Of a stretch of 64,000 nt of DNA, positions 46,939 through 57,504 are shown in pieces (position 1 is the stretch's first letter; each line of letters begins with the position of its first letter). The notes under the pieces were generated by a model, which made no database searches, had not been told where the DNA came from, and saw nothing but the letters and a program-made list of their open reading frames with translations. Source of the DNA: Methanosphaera sp. (GTDB taxonomy: Archaea > Methanobacteriota > Methanobacteria > Methanobacteriales > Methanobacteriaceae); the NCBI GenBank assembly GCA_017431845.1, contig JAFRKG010000076.1:1-64000 (forward strand), in the 5' to 3' direction. A program made the translations under genes and the position numbers.

Positions 46939-47799
46939 ATGAAATATTTTATTACAGGTGGTAGTGGTCTTTTAGGTCAGAGGCTTGCTACCGTAGCTAG
47001 AGATAATGATGAGTTGGTATTAGTGCATAATAGTAATCCTACTGGGGATACTGTTAAGTGTGATATCACTGATGAAAGTCAAGTGCATGATAGTGTTGTT
47101 GAGGAGAATCCTGATGTTATTATTCATTGTGCTGCTATGACTCATGTAGATTTGTGTGAAGATGAAGTTGATAAGGCATATTCTATTAATGGTGATGGAA
47201 CTGGTTATTTAGCTAAGGCTGCTGAGGAAGTTGGGGCTAAAATTATTTATGTTTCTACTGACTTTGTTTTTGATGGTTGTCGTGGTTATTATAAGGAGGA
47301 TGATCCTGTTAATCCTTTAGGTATTTATGCTAAGTCTAAGTATGATGGTGAGGTTCAGTTACAGAAATATTCTAGTAATTGGGCTATTGCTAGGGTTAGT
47401 GTTCTTTATGGTTGGCATGAAAGGGCTAATTTTACTAATTGGGTTGTTAAGGAATTAAGATGTAAACGTGAGATTAATATTGTTACTGATCAGATTAATT
47501 CTCCTACTTTAGCTGATAATGCTGGTGAAGCTATTTTTGAGATTGCTCGTCGGGATAAAAATGGTGTTTTCCATACTGCTGGTAATGATGCTATTAATCG
47601 TTTTGATTTTACTTTGAAGATTGCTGAGGCTTTTGATTTGAATGATAATCTGATTAACCCTATCCGTAGTGAGAATTTTGTTCAGAAAGCTCCTAGGCCT
47701 AGAGATTCTTCTTTGAATGTTAGTAAGGTTGAAAAAGAGTTGGGTATGAAAATGGAGACTTGTAGTGAATCTCTTAAGAGGATGGCTGATTCGGAGTAA
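46939..47799 (+). CDS. rmlD: dTDP-4-dehydrorhamnose reductase
   Basis: 286 residues. N-terminal FITGGSGLLGQRLA, CAAMTHVDLCEDE, VSTDFVFDG and the Tyr-Lys pair in GIYAKSKYDGE. It reduces the keto sugar to dTDP-L-rhamnose. No ribosome binding site precedes ATG 46939, and a TATA-like TTTATATTTTA (about 46909-46919) lies about 25 bases upstream, so the mRNA is probably leaderless. Codons are T-ending throughout, unlike the neighbouring rmlB. Confidence 0.9.
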   Translation: MKYFITGGSGLLGQRLATVARDNDELVLVHNSNPTGDTVKCDITDESQVHDSVVEENPDVIIHCAAMTHVDLCEDEVDKAYSINGDGTGYLAKAAEEVGAKIIYVSTDFVFDGCRGYYKEDDPVNPLGIYAKSKYDGEVQLQKYSSNWAIARVSVLYGWHERANFTNWVVKELRCKREINIVTDQINSPTLADNAGEAIFEIARRDKNGVFHTAGNDAINRFDFTLKIAEAFDLNDNLINPIRSENFVQKAPRPRDSSLNVSKVEKELGMKMETCSESLKRMADSE

Positions 47800-47911
47800 T
47801 TTTATTTTTTTTTGTCGAAAGTTTTATATATTAAGATAAAGATAGTTTATTATAGCCTTTATAGGTATGTTGGTTAAATCCATCTTTATATAGAAAACTA
47901 TTTTTTTATAT

Positions 47912-47995
47912 GCGGGGGTGGTCGAGCGGTCAAAGGCGCTGGGTTGAGGGCCTAGTGAGGTAGTCTCTTCGCGGGTTCGATTCCCGTCTCCCGCA
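47912..47995 (+). tRNA. tRNA-Leu (anticodon GAG)
   Basis: The cloverleaf has acceptor GCGGGGG pairing with CTCCCGC, a long variable arm (GAGGTAGTCTCTTC region) typical of Leu, T-loop GGTTCGATTCC, and anticodon loop TTGAGGG giving GAG. No CCA is encoded. A TATA-like TTTTATATATT lies about 85-90 bases upstream. Confidence 0.95.
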
Positions 47996-48013
47996 CTTAA
48001 ATTTTAATATATT

Positions 48014-48427
48014 TTAACTTGTTTTAATTGTTATTTTTAGAGTATTATTATTTTTTAAATCATTTATTAATTCTTTGTTCAGGTCTTTTGCTGCTTTATC
48101 GCATCTTATCATTAATGTTCTGTTGCATGTGAAGTCACTTTTTCTACATACCATGTCTGTTGGATGATTTAATGTTAGTTTTGATGATCCTTCACCTTTA
48201 ATAGTATCTGTTGCATTTTCTGTTTTTAATATCATTGTTATTTCTTTATTATCTATTTGAATATCTTTTCTTAGTTCTTCTGGCAGATTTTTTAGTGTGA
48301 TTGCTGAGTTTAATCCTATTATGCAGTCTCCTTTTAGTGTTAAGTTTTTGTCTGTTGTTATTTCAAATGTTGATTTGTGTTTTGATGTTACGTTTTCATG
48401 ACCATTTGCAAAAAAAGTATATTCCAT
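48014..48427 (-). CDS. DUF371-family protein
   Basis: 137 residues from ATG 48427 (GTG 48436 lies inside the AGGTGAA ribosome site). FANGHENVTSKHKSTFEIT and LKGDCIIGLNS match the archaeal DUF371 pattern (GHxNVxxxHKTTxEITxD...GDCIIG). Function unknown; a conserved CRKSDFTCNRTLMIRCDKAA segment has three Cys. It lies between tRNA-Leu and a divergent DUF123 gene. Confidence 0.8.
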   Translation of the reverse strand: MEYTFFANGHENVTSKHKSTFEITTDKNLTLKGDCIIGLNSAITLKNLPEELRKDIQIDNKEITMILKTENATDTIKGEGSSKLTLNHPTDMVCRKSDFTCNRTLMIRCDKAAKDLNKELINDLKNNNTLKITIKTS

Positions 48428-48500
48428 ATTTTTCACCTAATTAAATATAGGATAATATTAGAAATATAATTAGTGGAGTAATGGATGGAGGATTTTTTTT

Positions 48501-48935
48501 ATGATTGATAAGGGTAATTATTGTGTTATTATTGAGTTGTATGATGATTGTAATATTAAGGTAGGTGCAAGAGGTTTGATTAGTTTTAGTAAAGGGTTTT
48601 ATGTTTATGTTGGTTCTGCATTGAATTGCTTGTCTAAGCGTATTGAAAGACATATTTCTAAGGATAAAAAGAAGCATTGGCATGTTGATTATCTTTTACT
48701 TAATAAAAATGTGGAAGTGAAGGAGGTCATATACACTTATTGTTCTGAAAAAATAGAATGTCAAATAGCAAACGAGATACTTTCTGATAGCATTGATTAT
48801 ATTGATGGTTTTGGTTGTTCTGATTGTGATTGTGTATCCCATTTGTATTATTTTAACACTTTCCAGGATGCACTAGAAAGCAGTATCCAATCATATGAAA
48901 AAAACAATTACCCAGCAAAATCATGGATTAACTAA
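48501..48935 (+). CDS. DUF123 / GIY-YIG-like small nuclease-fold protein
   Basis: 144 residues. [34 protein letters not shown] and [10 protein letters not shown] fit COG1833 (DUF123), distantly related to GIY-YIG nucleases; HWHVDYLL is its hallmark. [15 protein letters not shown] near the end is also typical. Activity is not established for most members. The 3' end overlaps the convergent cfbC gene by 8 bases. Confidence 0.8.
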   Translation: MIDKGNYCVIIELYDDCNIKVGARGLISFSKGFYVYVGSALNCLSKRIERHISKDKKKHWHVDYLLLNKNVEVKEVIYTYCSEKIECQIANEILSDSIDYIDGFGCSDCDCVSHLYYFNTFQDALESSIQSYEKNNYPAKSWIN

Positions 48936-49716
48936 CATACTTATGGAAAAAACTTTCAAACTCATCCATAGTCAAAGGAGTAGGAGTACTGAAAGAATCA
49001 TTATTAACAATAGTATCAACCAATTCACGGTACTTATCCGCCTGACCAGATTCCGGAAACATTTTCAGAACAGTACAAGCATTATACTCACTCTGCTGAA
49101 CAAGTTCACTTCGAGGAATTACAGAAATAACCTTAGATGAAATTAAAGAAGCAAACTCAGATACAATCTCAACCTCATCCTTTACATTACGACAATTACA
49201 GATAATACCACCAAGCTTACCATTAAGCTTACGAATACCCTTAGCAATATTATTAGCAGCATACAATGACATATATTCACCACTAGTTACAATATACACC
49301 TCATCAGCATATTCCTCACGTAAAGGTACACTAAAACCACCACATACCACATCACCCAAAACATCATAAATTACCAAATCAGGATTACTGTCAAAAGCTG
49401 AAAGTTTATCCAAAAGCTTCATAGCAACAATAACACCACGACCAGCACACCCCACACCAGGCTCAGGCCCACCAGCCTCCACACATAAAGTGTTATTAAA
49501 TCCCTGATAAAGTATTTCATCAAGATTTGGAGATTTATTTTCCTTCATCGTATCAAGTATTGTGGGAATTCTTTTACCAACAAGAGTTCTTGTAGTATCT
49601 GCCTTAGGATCACAGCCAATAACAAAAGTATCCTTATCATAAGCAGCAGCCATGTTTGAAACTGTTGTTGATTTTCCAATCCCACCTTTTCCATATATTG
49701 CTATTTTTTTAACCAT
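48928..49716 (-). CDS. cfbC: NifH-like reductase component, probably CfbC of coenzyme F430 synthesis
   Basis: 262 residues from ATG 49716, four bases after [21 protein letters not shown] is the P-loop; the [4Fe-4S] ligands are in GVGCAGRGV and [22 protein letters not shown]. In methanogens without nitrogen-fixation neighbours this protein supplies electrons to CfbD for reductive cyclisation of Ni-sirohydrochlorin diamide. No nifD-like gene is near, so CfbC is favoured over nitrogenase. It follows the U32 gene on the same strand with practically no gap. Confidence 0.85.
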   Translation of the reverse strand: MVKKIAIYGKGGIGKSTTVSNMAAAYDKDTFVIGCDPKADTTRTLVGKRIPTILDTMKENKSPNLDEILYQGFNNTLCVEAGGPEPGVGCAGRGVIVAMKLLDKLSAFDSNPDLVIYDVLGDVVCGGFSVPLREEYADEVYIVTSGEYMSLYAANNIAKGIRKLNGKLGGIICNCRNVKDEVEIVSEFASLISSKVISVIPRSELVQQSEYNACTVLKMFPESGQADKYRELVDTIVNNDSFSTPTPLTMDEFESFFHKYVS

Positions 49717-49717
49717 A

Positions 49718-50932
49718 TCAATCACCTATTACCTCTTTTCTGTACACATGATCATTTTCACGAACTGTATCATCAAATTTTATCCCAACATTACCTTCCA
49801 ATATTTCATCAATATTTTTACCATCTACCTGCATAGATGAAACCTTTTGACTAACACTACCCGTCTTATTACCCTGAATAATTATTTCATCACCAACTTT
49901 AAGTTTTTCCCATAACTTAATCTCAGCAACATGAATCTTCTTATAGTAATTTACAACCTGTCCTATATCCACCTTTTTATATGTTGCCTGATTATCATAA
50001 CTAGTCTCCTTAGGTGTTCTATAATAGAATCCAGTGTCAAATCCCCTGTTAAACACTGATTTTAATTCTTTTAGCCAGTAGGGTATTAACTCTTCCGATT
50101 TTTCATCCCATAATCCATCCTGATATAATCTGATAGCATCAGAATAACATTTTGTAACAGTTGCCACATAATCCGGTGCCCTGGCCCGTCCCTCTATTTT
50201 AAATGCATCAATACCACTTTCTATAAGTTCAGGAATATGTTCTATCATACACATATCCCTAGGACTAAGTAATCTTGATTTTTCAATATCATTATCTTCA
50301 GGACGCGTTAACATTAATTGTTTGTTTTCATTTGAATTAATAATCCATTCCTGTCGGCATGGCTGAAGACATTCTCCACAATTTGCATTTCTATCATAGA
50401 AGTATGAACTAAGAAAACACCGTCCTGATATTGCCACACACATTGCACCATGAACAAATGTTTCAATTTCTATTGGTGATTTTTTCTTAATATAACGTAT
50501 TTGTTCTAATGATAATTCTCTAGATAATACTGCTCTTGATATTCCAAGTTCCTTATATAATTTTAAACTTTCTGTATTTGTAATATTAGCTTGAACACTC
50601 ATATGTAATGGAATTGAATGCTTATTTGCAACGTTTATCATTCCCATATCTGATATTATTAATGCATCAACATCATATTTTTCTAGTTGGACTAATTGTT
50701 TCTTATATTTTTCTATTTGCCAATCAGATACTATTGTATTGGTGCATACATATAACTTTTTATTATTATCATGACATTGAGCTACAATATCCTTAATATC
50801 TTCCAAGTTAATATTTGCAACATTTGCACGCATATTATAATCAGTTATTCCCACATACACAGAATCTGCATTATTATTTAATGCTGCACTTACTGAACGT
50901 TTATCCCTTGCGGGTGATAATAATTCAACCAT
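49718..50932 (-). CDS. U32 peptidase-family protein with Fe-S cysteine cluster
   Basis: 404 residues from ATG 50932. [26 protein letters not shown] starts the TIM-like domain; the family cysteine set is in [12 protein letters not shown] and [28 protein letters not shown] follows. Many U32 proteins are now known to be Fe-S hydroxylation or RNA-modification enzymes, not peptidases. The gene abuts cfbC and follows purF (49-bp gap), perhaps one transcript. Exact role unknown. Confidence 0.85.
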   Translation of the reverse strand: MVELLSPARDKRSVSAALNNNADSVYVGITDYNMRANVANINLEDIKDIVAQCHDNNKKLYVCTNTIVSDWQIEKYKKQLVQLEKYDVDALIISDMGMINVANKHSIPLHMSVQANITNTESLKLYKELGISRAVLSRELSLEQIRYIKKKSPIEIETFVHGAMCVAISGRCFLSSYFYDRNANCGECLQPCRQEWIINSNENKQLMLTRPEDNDIEKSRLLSPRDMCMIEHIPELIESGIDAFKIEGRARAPDYVATVTKCYSDAIRLYQDGLWDEKSEELIPYWLKELKSVFNRGFDTGFYYRTPKETSYDNQATYKKVDIGQVVNYYKKIHVAEIKLWEKLKVGDEIIIQGNKTGSVSQKVSSMQVDGKNIDEILEGNVGIKFDDTVRENDHVYRKEVIGD

Positions 50933-50981
50933 GTAAATCACATTGTAATTAAAAGAAAAAAATAGTTAGATTTTTGAAGAA

Positions 50982-52382
50982 TTAATCTTCATCATCATAT
51001 AATTCAGGAGGTATGATTGTAGGATATTCTTCTGTAATACATCCAAGACAAAGATCTTTTCTTGGAGTGCCTATAGCTTCAACTAATCCGTCAATACTAA
51101 TGTAGCCTACTGAATCTACGCCAATAATATCCCTAATTTCCTCAGTTGTTCTGTCAACTGCTAATAATTCTTCTTTTGTAGCCATTGCTATTCCATAGTA
51201 ACATGGAGATATAATTTCCGGACAACCTATTAGTAAATGAACCTCTTTTGCTCCTGCATCACGAATCATTTTAATAATAGTTTTGGATGTTGTTCCTCTT
51301 ACTACACTGTCATCTATTACTATTACTCGTTTATCTTTTAGTATTGATTCAACAGTATTCATTTTTAGTTTTACTGCAAGGTCTCTGTCTTTTTGTGTTG
51401 GCATGATAAAAGTTCTTCCAACATATCTGTTTTTTATTAATCCTTCTGCGTATGGAATTCCAGATGCTCTGGCATATGCTAGTGTGGCTGGTATTGAAGA
51501 GTCCGGTACTGCTATAACTACATCAGCATCTATCGGATATTCTTTTGCTAATTGTTTTCCTATATTTAGTCGTACTTCATAAACACTTTTATCAAATATT
51601 ATACTATCTGGTCTTGCAAAGTAAAGATATTCAAACATACAGTTTGCAGTATGACCAGGTGTTTTCATTTGATGACTGGTTTCCACACCATTGTTAATTT
51701 CCAGAATTTCCCCTGGTCGGATTGTCCTATCATATTCTATGTCTAATGAATCAAATGCAACACTTTCTGATGCAACAACTACGAATTCTTCATTTCTTCC
51801 TAGAGCTAATGGTTTTATTCCTAATGGATCACGAACAGCATATAATACTCCATTTATTAGTATTACTAATGAGTATGAACCTATTAGTTTCTCACAGGTT
51901 TTTTCTATTGCATTTACTGCGTCCTGACATTTGTTAAATTCATGTATTATTAATTGACATATTACTTCTGAATCAGTGGTTGATCTAAATTCGTAACCTG
52001 AATCAATTAATTCTTTTCTTAGTATTTCTGAATTTACAAAGTCACCATTATGTGCAAATGCTATTATTATATCATCTTCATGTTCTACAAATGGTTGACA
52101 ATTGGATACATGGGATTCCCCTGTTGTTGAATATCTTACATGACCAATTCCAACATTTCCGTTCAATATATCTATTAAATCACTGTCAAACACATCAGAT
52201 ACTAGTCCCATACCCACATGCGTATTTATTCGACCTTCTTTTAAAACACTTATACCAGCAGATTCTTGACCTCTATGCTGTAAAGTATATAATCCTGAGT
52301 AAATCCATGAAGCAACATCCACTGATTCTTCATAGGAATATACTCCCACGATTCCACATTTATCTTGCAAACTGTCTTGCAC
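50982..52382 (-). CDS. purF: Amidophosphoribosyltransferase
   Basis: 466 residues from GTG 52382. It catalyses the first step of purine synthesis. The nucleophile Cys is residue 9, after a short propeptide MQDSLQDK, followed by GIVGVYS. The PRPP motif is VIVIDDSVVRGTTSKTI. Cysteines in HTANCMFEY, LIGCPEII and LCLGCIT fit the [4Fe-4S] cluster of the Bacillus-type enzyme. The RBS is GGAGAGT. Confidence 0.93.
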   Translation of the reverse strand: MQDSLQDKCGIVGVYSYEESVDVASWIYSGLYTLQHRGQESAGISVLKEGRINTHVGMGLVSDVFDSDLIDILNGNVGIGHVRYSTTGESHVSNCQPFVEHEDDIIIAFAHNGDFVNSEILRKELIDSGYEFRSTTDSEVICQLIIHEFNKCQDAVNAIEKTCEKLIGSYSLVILINGVLYAVRDPLGIKPLALGRNEEFVVVASESVAFDSLDIEYDRTIRPGEILEINNGVETSHQMKTPGHTANCMFEYLYFARPDSIIFDKSVYEVRLNIGKQLAKEYPIDADVVIAVPDSSIPATLAYARASGIPYAEGLIKNRYVGRTFIMPTQKDRDLAVKLKMNTVESILKDKRVIVIDDSVVRGTTSKTIIKMIRDAGAKEVHLLIGCPEIISPCYYGIAMATKEELLAVDRTTEEIRDIIGVDSVGYISIDGLVEAIGTPRKDLCLGCITEEYPTIIPPELYDDED

Positions 52383-52540
52383 TTTAGACTCTCCATATAC
52401 CTAAATTAAATAGAAGTTGAAGTATTTTTTTATTAAATTATATTATTAGATTTAATTTTTAGAATACTTATATTTTCTTAGAAAAAACTAATTGGTAAAA
52501 ATAGTTATGAATAAAGGGGGTGAAAGTTAAAATAGGGGTT

Positions 52541-53092
52541 TTATAATATGTTTTTACCTACTTCAACTACTTGAGCTAACTGATCTTCTTTATCGTTGAT
52601 AGCTCCAGGAACATTGTTGTCACCTAATACTACAAAGTCGGCTAATTCGAAACCGAGGAATTCAAATGCTTTGAATTGTGTTTGTAGTACTGCTTTGAAT
52701 GCATCTGGGTCAGGTGTTCCTTGTGAGATTATGAATGATACTTTTTTCTTTCCGTATGTTTCTGTGAATGGGAATTGGAAGTAAGAGTATAATCTGTCTA
52801 GTACTAATTTCATTTGAGCGTTTACATCAAAGAAGTATACTGGTATTGAAAATATTATTCCGTCTGCTTCTTCTATTTTTTTGTATACTTGTTGCATGTC
52901 ATCATCTACTGCACATTTTCCTTCGTGTGCTTTACAATAGTTATCTCCTTGACATGCTTTGATGTTTAGCTTGTTAGAATCTACTAATTCTACTTCTGCT
53001 CCTTCTGCTTTTGCTGTATCAAGAGCTTTTTCTAATGCTATTCTACAATTACTATTTTGTCTTGGGCTTGTGTTAATTCCTAAAATTTTCAT
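52541..53092 (-). CDS. NADPH-dependent FMN reductase-like flavoprotein
   Basis: 183 residues from ATG 53092 (GAGTGG upstream; a TTG five codons earlier is less likely). ILGINTSPRQNSNC is the FMN phosphate loop; CQGDNYCKAHEGKC resembles the compact Cys motif of archaeal iron-sulfur flavoproteins; IIFSIPVYFFDVNAQMKLVLDR follows. The Cys spacing may bind a [4Fe-4S] cluster. Electron partners unknown. Confidence 0.8.
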   Translation of the reverse strand: MKILGINTSPRQNSNCRIALEKALDTAKAEGAEVELVDSNKLNIKACQGDNYCKAHEGKCAVDDDMQQVYKKIEEADGIIFSIPVYFFDVNAQMKLVLDRLYSYFQFPFTETYGKKKVSFIISQGTPDPDAFKAVLQTQFKAFEFLGFELADFVVLGDNNVPGAINDKEDQLAQVVEVGKNIL

Positions 53093-53306
53093 ATTAAACC
53101 ACTCCAATATATATTTTTGTAAAAAAACATATTTAACTATTATTGTATTGAAAAATATTAGTAAAATGTAATAAGTTAAGGCTAATAATTGATAATTATC
53201 TGTATAAATAAATTTATTGTTTAATTGTGAATTTTGGCAATTTGAATAAATAATAAGTTACAGAAATATTATTAAGATTAGACAAAAATATAGGAGTTAT
53301 AGTAGA

Positions 53307-54179
53307 GTGAAAATAAACTATGAATGTGCTTCATGTATGCTAAGACAGTCAAGAGAAGCTATTGAACATGCAACAGATGATGTTGAATTAAGAATGAATG
53401 CGACATTAAAGGTTTTAGACTTTATGAATACTAATTTTAAAAAGAATTATCAGTCAAATAAGTTAGGCACTAAATTACATCATATGATTATGGATGAAAT
53501 CGGAAATGATGATCCTTACAAGAATCTTCGTGAAGATGGAAATAAGTTAGCATTGAATTTAATTCCAATGGTGAAAAATCTTATTGAAAAGGATGATACT
53601 TTATTGAATTATATTAAAATTGCTGTAGCTGGAAATGTTATTGATTTCGGAGCTTTAAAAGAGGATACTGATATGGAATCGTTAATTAAAAAGCAGATTA
53701 CTAAGGATCCTGTTATAAATGATATTGATAAATTGGATAATTCTCTGAAAAATGCTGAAAATGTTTTGTATTTAACAGATAATAGTGGAGAAATAGTGTT
53801 TGACAAGTTACTTATTAAGAAGATTAAGGAAGATTATGATGTGAATATTATTCTTGCATTGAAAGATGGTCCTATTCTTAATGATGCTTTAATTAAGGAT
53901 GCTGTTGATTTAGGTCTTGATGATTATACAACTATTATAAGTACGGGTGCTGCTTCTGTGGGTGTTGTTGAAGAGTTTGTGTCACCTGAATTTATTGATT
54001 TGTTGAATAGTGTTGATTTAGTCATAAGCAAGGGTATGGGTAATTATGAAGGTTTAACTGAGATGCATATTGAACGGCCTGTTTATTTCTTGTTGACTGT
54101 TAAATGTAATGTGATTAGTCGGGATATTGGTGTTCCAGTAGGTAGTCCTGTTATTTGTGAGAAGCTTTTAATTAATTAA
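53307..54179 (+). CDS. DUF89/ARMT1-like protein, possible metal-dependent phosphatase
   Basis: 290 residues from GTG 53307, with AGGAG upstream. [15 protein letters not shown] at the N-terminus is typical of the archaeal members (paired Cys); [17 protein letters not shown] and [11 protein letters not shown] hold the metal-site Asp and the Gly-rich loop. Relatives act on damaged sugar phosphates or methylate PCNA. Its 3' end overlaps the convergent TrmB-type gene by 8 bases. Confidence 0.8.
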   Translation: MKINYECASCMLRQSREAIEHATDDVELRMNATLKVLDFMNTNFKKNYQSNKLGTKLHHMIMDEIGNDDPYKNLREDGNKLALNLIPMVKNLIEKDDTLLNYIKIAVAGNVIDFGALKEDTDMESLIKKQITKDPVINDIDKLDNSLKNAENVLYLTDNSGEIVFDKLLIKKIKEDYDVNIILALKDGPILNDALIKDAVDLGLDDYTTIISTGAASVGVVEEFVSPEFIDLLNSVDLVISKGMGNYEGLTEMHIERPVYFLLTVKCNVISRDIGVPVGSPVICEKLLIN

Positions 54180-54924
54180 AATGTTTTTCAAATGCTTTTG
54201 TGTAGTTTGATATTATGGTAGGATAAGTGTTATGTAATCCAATCATATTTTTTTGATGAATATTATTTTTTATATTTTCTGCAAATATTAGGAACATTTC
54301 CTTATTGTCTCGGATTAATAGTTGTGCTGCGGGTAAGTTAATATATTTTATTTGAGCTGAAAGATCTGATAGTTCTTTTTCCAGGTTTATTTCTTTGTTA
54401 TTGAAAGTGTATTTTTTTGATGCTAATATTTTAACGTTTACTCCTTTTTTTAATAGGTATGTTATGTATTTTTTGAATGCTGTTATTTCTTCTGGTATTA
54501 TGAATCCTATTCTTATGTATAGTGTTTGTTTTGTGTTTTTTATTATTGAGAATTTTTGTTTGTATATATTGTCTTCATCTTCTATTGATGTGATTGGTGT
54601 GTTTATTTTTGGAATTTTGCTTTCGTATAATTTTATCATGTTCTGTTCTAGTTTGTCGAAGTGTTCGTTGAATTGTTTCTTATATTCTGGTAATGTGTCT
54701 TTTGGATGTTTGATTGTGTATTCTATTGGTCTTTTTTGTTGTATGTCTATTAATTCTTTTTTGTATAGGTTTTCTAGTACTGAATAAATTTTTGAGCGGG
54801 GTATTTTTGAGTCTTTGCTTATTTCATCTGCTTTTGCTGATACTAATCCTACTAATGATATGTATGCTTTTGATTCGTATTCTGTGAATCCTATTTGTTT
54901 TAATGTGTTTACCATTTCTTCCAT
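54172..54924 (-). CDS. TrmB-family transcriptional regulator
   Basis: 250 residues from ATG 54924 (GTGAT upstream). The N-terminal winged helix has [43 protein letters not shown], typical of TrmB; a coiled stretch and a C-terminal phospholipase D-like effector domain ([17 protein letters not shown]...[11 protein letters not shown]) follow. TrmB proteins sense sugars or other ligands. It diverges from hcp (131 bp), a possible target. Confidence 0.85.
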   Translation of the reverse strand: MEEMVNTLKQIGFTEYESKAYISLVGLVSAKADEISKDSKIPRSKIYSVLENLYKKELIDIQQKRPIEYTIKHPKDTLPEYKKQFNEHFDKLEQNMIKLYESKIPKINTPITSIEDEDNIYKQKFSIIKNTKQTLYIRIGFIIPEEITAFKKYITYLLKKGVNVKILASKKYTFNNKEINLEKELSDLSAQIKYINLPAAQLLIRDNKEMFLIFAENIKNNIHQKNMIGLHNTYPTIISNYTKAFEKHFN

Positions 54925-55055
54925 TCTAATCACTCTTGTATATTTTTTCTATTGTGGACTATAAATATATTTTTTCATTTTAACTTTCTTAGTGACAAAT
55001 TATTATATAAAAAAATAGTTTATAAGTATTAACATAAAACAATAGGTGATAAATT

Positions 55056-56354
55056 ATGAATGATAAAATGTTTTGTTATCAATGCTCACAAACAGTAAAC
55101 GCGGAAGGATGTACAGTAGCCGGTGTATGTGGAAAAAATGAAACACTAGCAAGACTACAGGATAACTTAATATTCACATTAAAAGGAATATCCGCATACG
55201 CATACCAGATGAGAGAATTTGGAGAAACAGATGAAGAAATAAATGCTTTCATAGAAAAAGGATTATACTCCACATTAACCAATGTGAATTTTGATATACA
55301 AAGCTTCATAGACATGGCCGTAGAAGCAGGACAGATAAACATTAAAGCAATGGCAGGACTTAAAAAAGCACATATCGATAACTATGGAGAACCTGTACCT
55401 GTAGAAGTACCAAAAGGTGCAAGCAAAGGACATGGAATTTTAGTAACCGGACATGACTTAAAAGTATTAGAAGAATTACTTAAACAGACCGAAGGAAAAG
55501 GAATTAACATATACACTCACAGTGAAATGTTAATAGCTCATGGTTATCCAGAACTTAAAAAATATGAACACTTGAAAGGTCAATTAGGTGGAGCATGGAT
55601 TGATCAAAAAGAAGTATTTGCAAAATATAACATACCAATTCTTGTAACAACAAACTGTGGATTAATACCTCTGGATTCATATGCAGATAGAATTTACACT
55701 TCAGGAATAGCACAACTACCTAACACTCCACATATTGATAACTATGATTTCAGTGACATAATTAAACAAGCATTAGAATTACCTGAACTTGAAGAAGAAG
55801 AAAAAACATCATATACCACAGGATTTGGAAAAACAACAGTACTATCATTAGCTGATACTATTAAAGAAGCCGTACTTAGCGGAAAAATTAAACAGTTCTT
55901 TGTGATGGGTGGATGTGACACTCCATTTAATAAAGAAATGGAATATTACACAGAATTTGCTAAACAATTACCAGAAGATACTGTTATATTATGTGTAGGT
56001 TGTGGAAAATACAGATTCAATGATTTAGATTTAGGTGATATTGATGGAATTCCAAGATTAATTGACCTTGGTCAATGTAATGATGCAATTGTTGGAGCAG
56101 AAATATTAACTGCACTTACAGAAGTATTTGATATGGAATTAAATGATTTACCTGTTACTTTCGTATTAAGTTGGATGGAACAAAAAGCAGTTTCAATTCT
56201 ATGGAGTTTATTATCATTAGGTCTTACCAACATCCATATTGGTCCTGTTCTTCCAGCATGGATTGATGAAACCATATTAACTGTACTTGTTGATAACTTT
56301 GATTTAAAATTAATTAATACACCTGAAGAGGATATTAAGGAAATATTAGGTTAA
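55056..56354 (+). CDS. hcp: Hybrid cluster protein (prismane, hydroxylamine reductase)
   Basis: 432 residues, the short form lacking the long N-terminal insertion. CX2CX8CX5C (Cys7, 10, 19, 25) binds the cubane cluster; [34 protein letters not shown] and LSWMEQKAV bind the hybrid cluster. It reduces NO, hydroxylamine or peroxides. GGTGAT with five bases to ATG 55056. Confidence 0.95.
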   Translation: MNDKMFCYQCSQTVNAEGCTVAGVCGKNETLARLQDNLIFTLKGISAYAYQMREFGETDEEINAFIEKGLYSTLTNVNFDIQSFIDMAVEAGQINIKAMAGLKKAHIDNYGEPVPVEVPKGASKGHGILVTGHDLKVLEELLKQTEGKGINIYTHSEMLIAHGYPELKKYEHLKGQLGGAWIDQKEVFAKYNIPILVTTNCGLIPLDSYADRIYTSGIAQLPNTPHIDNYDFSDIIKQALELPELEEEEKTSYTTGFGKTTVLSLADTIKEAVLSGKIKQFFVMGGCDTPFNKEMEYYTEFAKQLPEDTVILCVGCGKYRFNDLDLGDIDGIPRLIDLGQCNDAIVGAEILTALTEVFDMELNDLPVTFVLSWMEQKAVSILWSLLSLGLTNIHIGPVLPAWIDETILTVLVDNFDLKLINTPEEDIKEILG

Positions 56355-56387
56355 ATTATTTTCCTAATATTATATTATTTTTTTTTA

Positions 56388-57494
56388 CTAATTTTTTGGG
56401 TTTGTTGTAGTATTTAATATATCTGAAAATTCAAGGTCAGCTGCCCATTTTTCTTTACATTCACAAGAAAAGTTTTCTAGTTCTTCAGATATTTCTTGTT
56501 CTAGATTTGATTTTATTATTAAACTTTTGAGTTTAGCGTTACATTTTTTACAGTTAAATGGTCCTCGTCTTGTACCAAAACCTGCGGTATCCATAATCAT
56601 TGGTATGTCCACGTTTTTTCGTACTTCTTTTATTATTTCAACTGTACTCCATATCCATGGCGGATTATATGAACCTTTTTTCCATAGGGAATCCATCATT
56701 GTTCCTCCATGTACTGTGGCAGGACAATATGCTAATCTTCGTACTCCTACATCTTTTGCATATTTTGCTGAGTCTATGGATTCTTCTATTGCTTGTTTTT
56801 CAGAGATCAGTATTGGTTTAACTAGTAAATATGCTTTTGCTCTTATATCATATTCTGTTATTGAGTTTATCTTTGATACTGCTTTTTCGAAGGATTTGTT
56901 TGTTATTCCTTTATTAATCTTATTTAATCGAGTATCCTCATTAGAAGTCTCAAGACCTATACCAATCTCAAAAATTTTATCAGGGATTATGCTTGCAAGT
57001 CGTTTTAATGAAACTTCGTCTATGTATTCTGGTTTGGATTCAACAATTACCTCTTTAATTTGGTCGTATTTGCTGAATTTATTGAAGATATATTCCTGAA
57101 CTTTTTCAGGTATTTCATTTACATTTAAAAAACTACCAGAAACAAATAATTTTATAGCAACATTATCTTTAGTAGAAATATCAACCTTTTCTAGCTGCTT
57201 ATTCCATTCATTATCAAATATCGTTACAAGATCATCACTAGAAATATCCATCAATGGTGAATCAGAAATATAACTACACATAGTACATCCACCACTTTTA
57301 GTAGCCCATTCACATCCACTTGTTGGTAAAACAATAAAAATTGTATGACCTACACAGTCATATAACCTGTCCTCATTAGACCAGCTAGCAGCATATGCCT
57401 GTAATGCTTTCTTATTCTTCTTTCTGTCACGTTTTTTAATTATATTTGCAATAGAATTTTCCCTTATTTGCCTATTTATTTCCTGAACTTTCAT
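56388..57494 (-). CDS. Radical SAM enzyme of archaeosine synthesis (RaSEA)
   Basis: 368 residues. Radical SAM cysteines form CX8CX2C in SGCEWATKSGGCTMCSY; later ELGIGLETSNEDTRLNKINKG and LVKPILISEKQAIEES. Two pairs of cysteines near the C-terminus (FNCKKCN, FSCECKEK) may bind zinc or RNA. With the partner ArcS it forms archaeosine (G+) at tRNA position 15. It is 10 bp downstream of mer on the same strand. Confidence 0.85.
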   Translation of the reverse strand: MKVQEINRQIRENSIANIIKKRDRKKNKKALQAYAASWSNEDRLYDCVGHTIFIVLPTSGCEWATKSGGCTMCSYISDSPLMDISSDDLVTIFDNEWNKQLEKVDISTKDNVAIKLFVSGSFLNVNEIPEKVQEYIFNKFSKYDQIKEVIVESKPEYIDEVSLKRLASIIPDKIFEIGIGLETSNEDTRLNKINKGITNKSFEKAVSKINSITEYDIRAKAYLLVKPILISEKQAIEESIDSAKYAKDVGVRRLAYCPATVHGGTMMDSLWKKGSYNPPWIWSTVEIIKEVRKNVDIPMIMDTAGFGTRRGPFNCKKCNAKLKSLIIKSNLEQEISEELENFSCECKEKWAADLEFSDILNTTTNPKN

Positions 57495-57504
57495 AGATAA
57501 AACC

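Noticed and set aside
47912-48013. tRNA-Leu as an integration (att) site
   Set aside because: No repeated tRNA 3' end and no integrase nearby.
48928-49716. NifH-like gene as evidence for nitrogen fixation
   Set aside because: No nifD, nifK or nifE/N genes are adjacent; F430 synthesis explains the gene in a methanogen.
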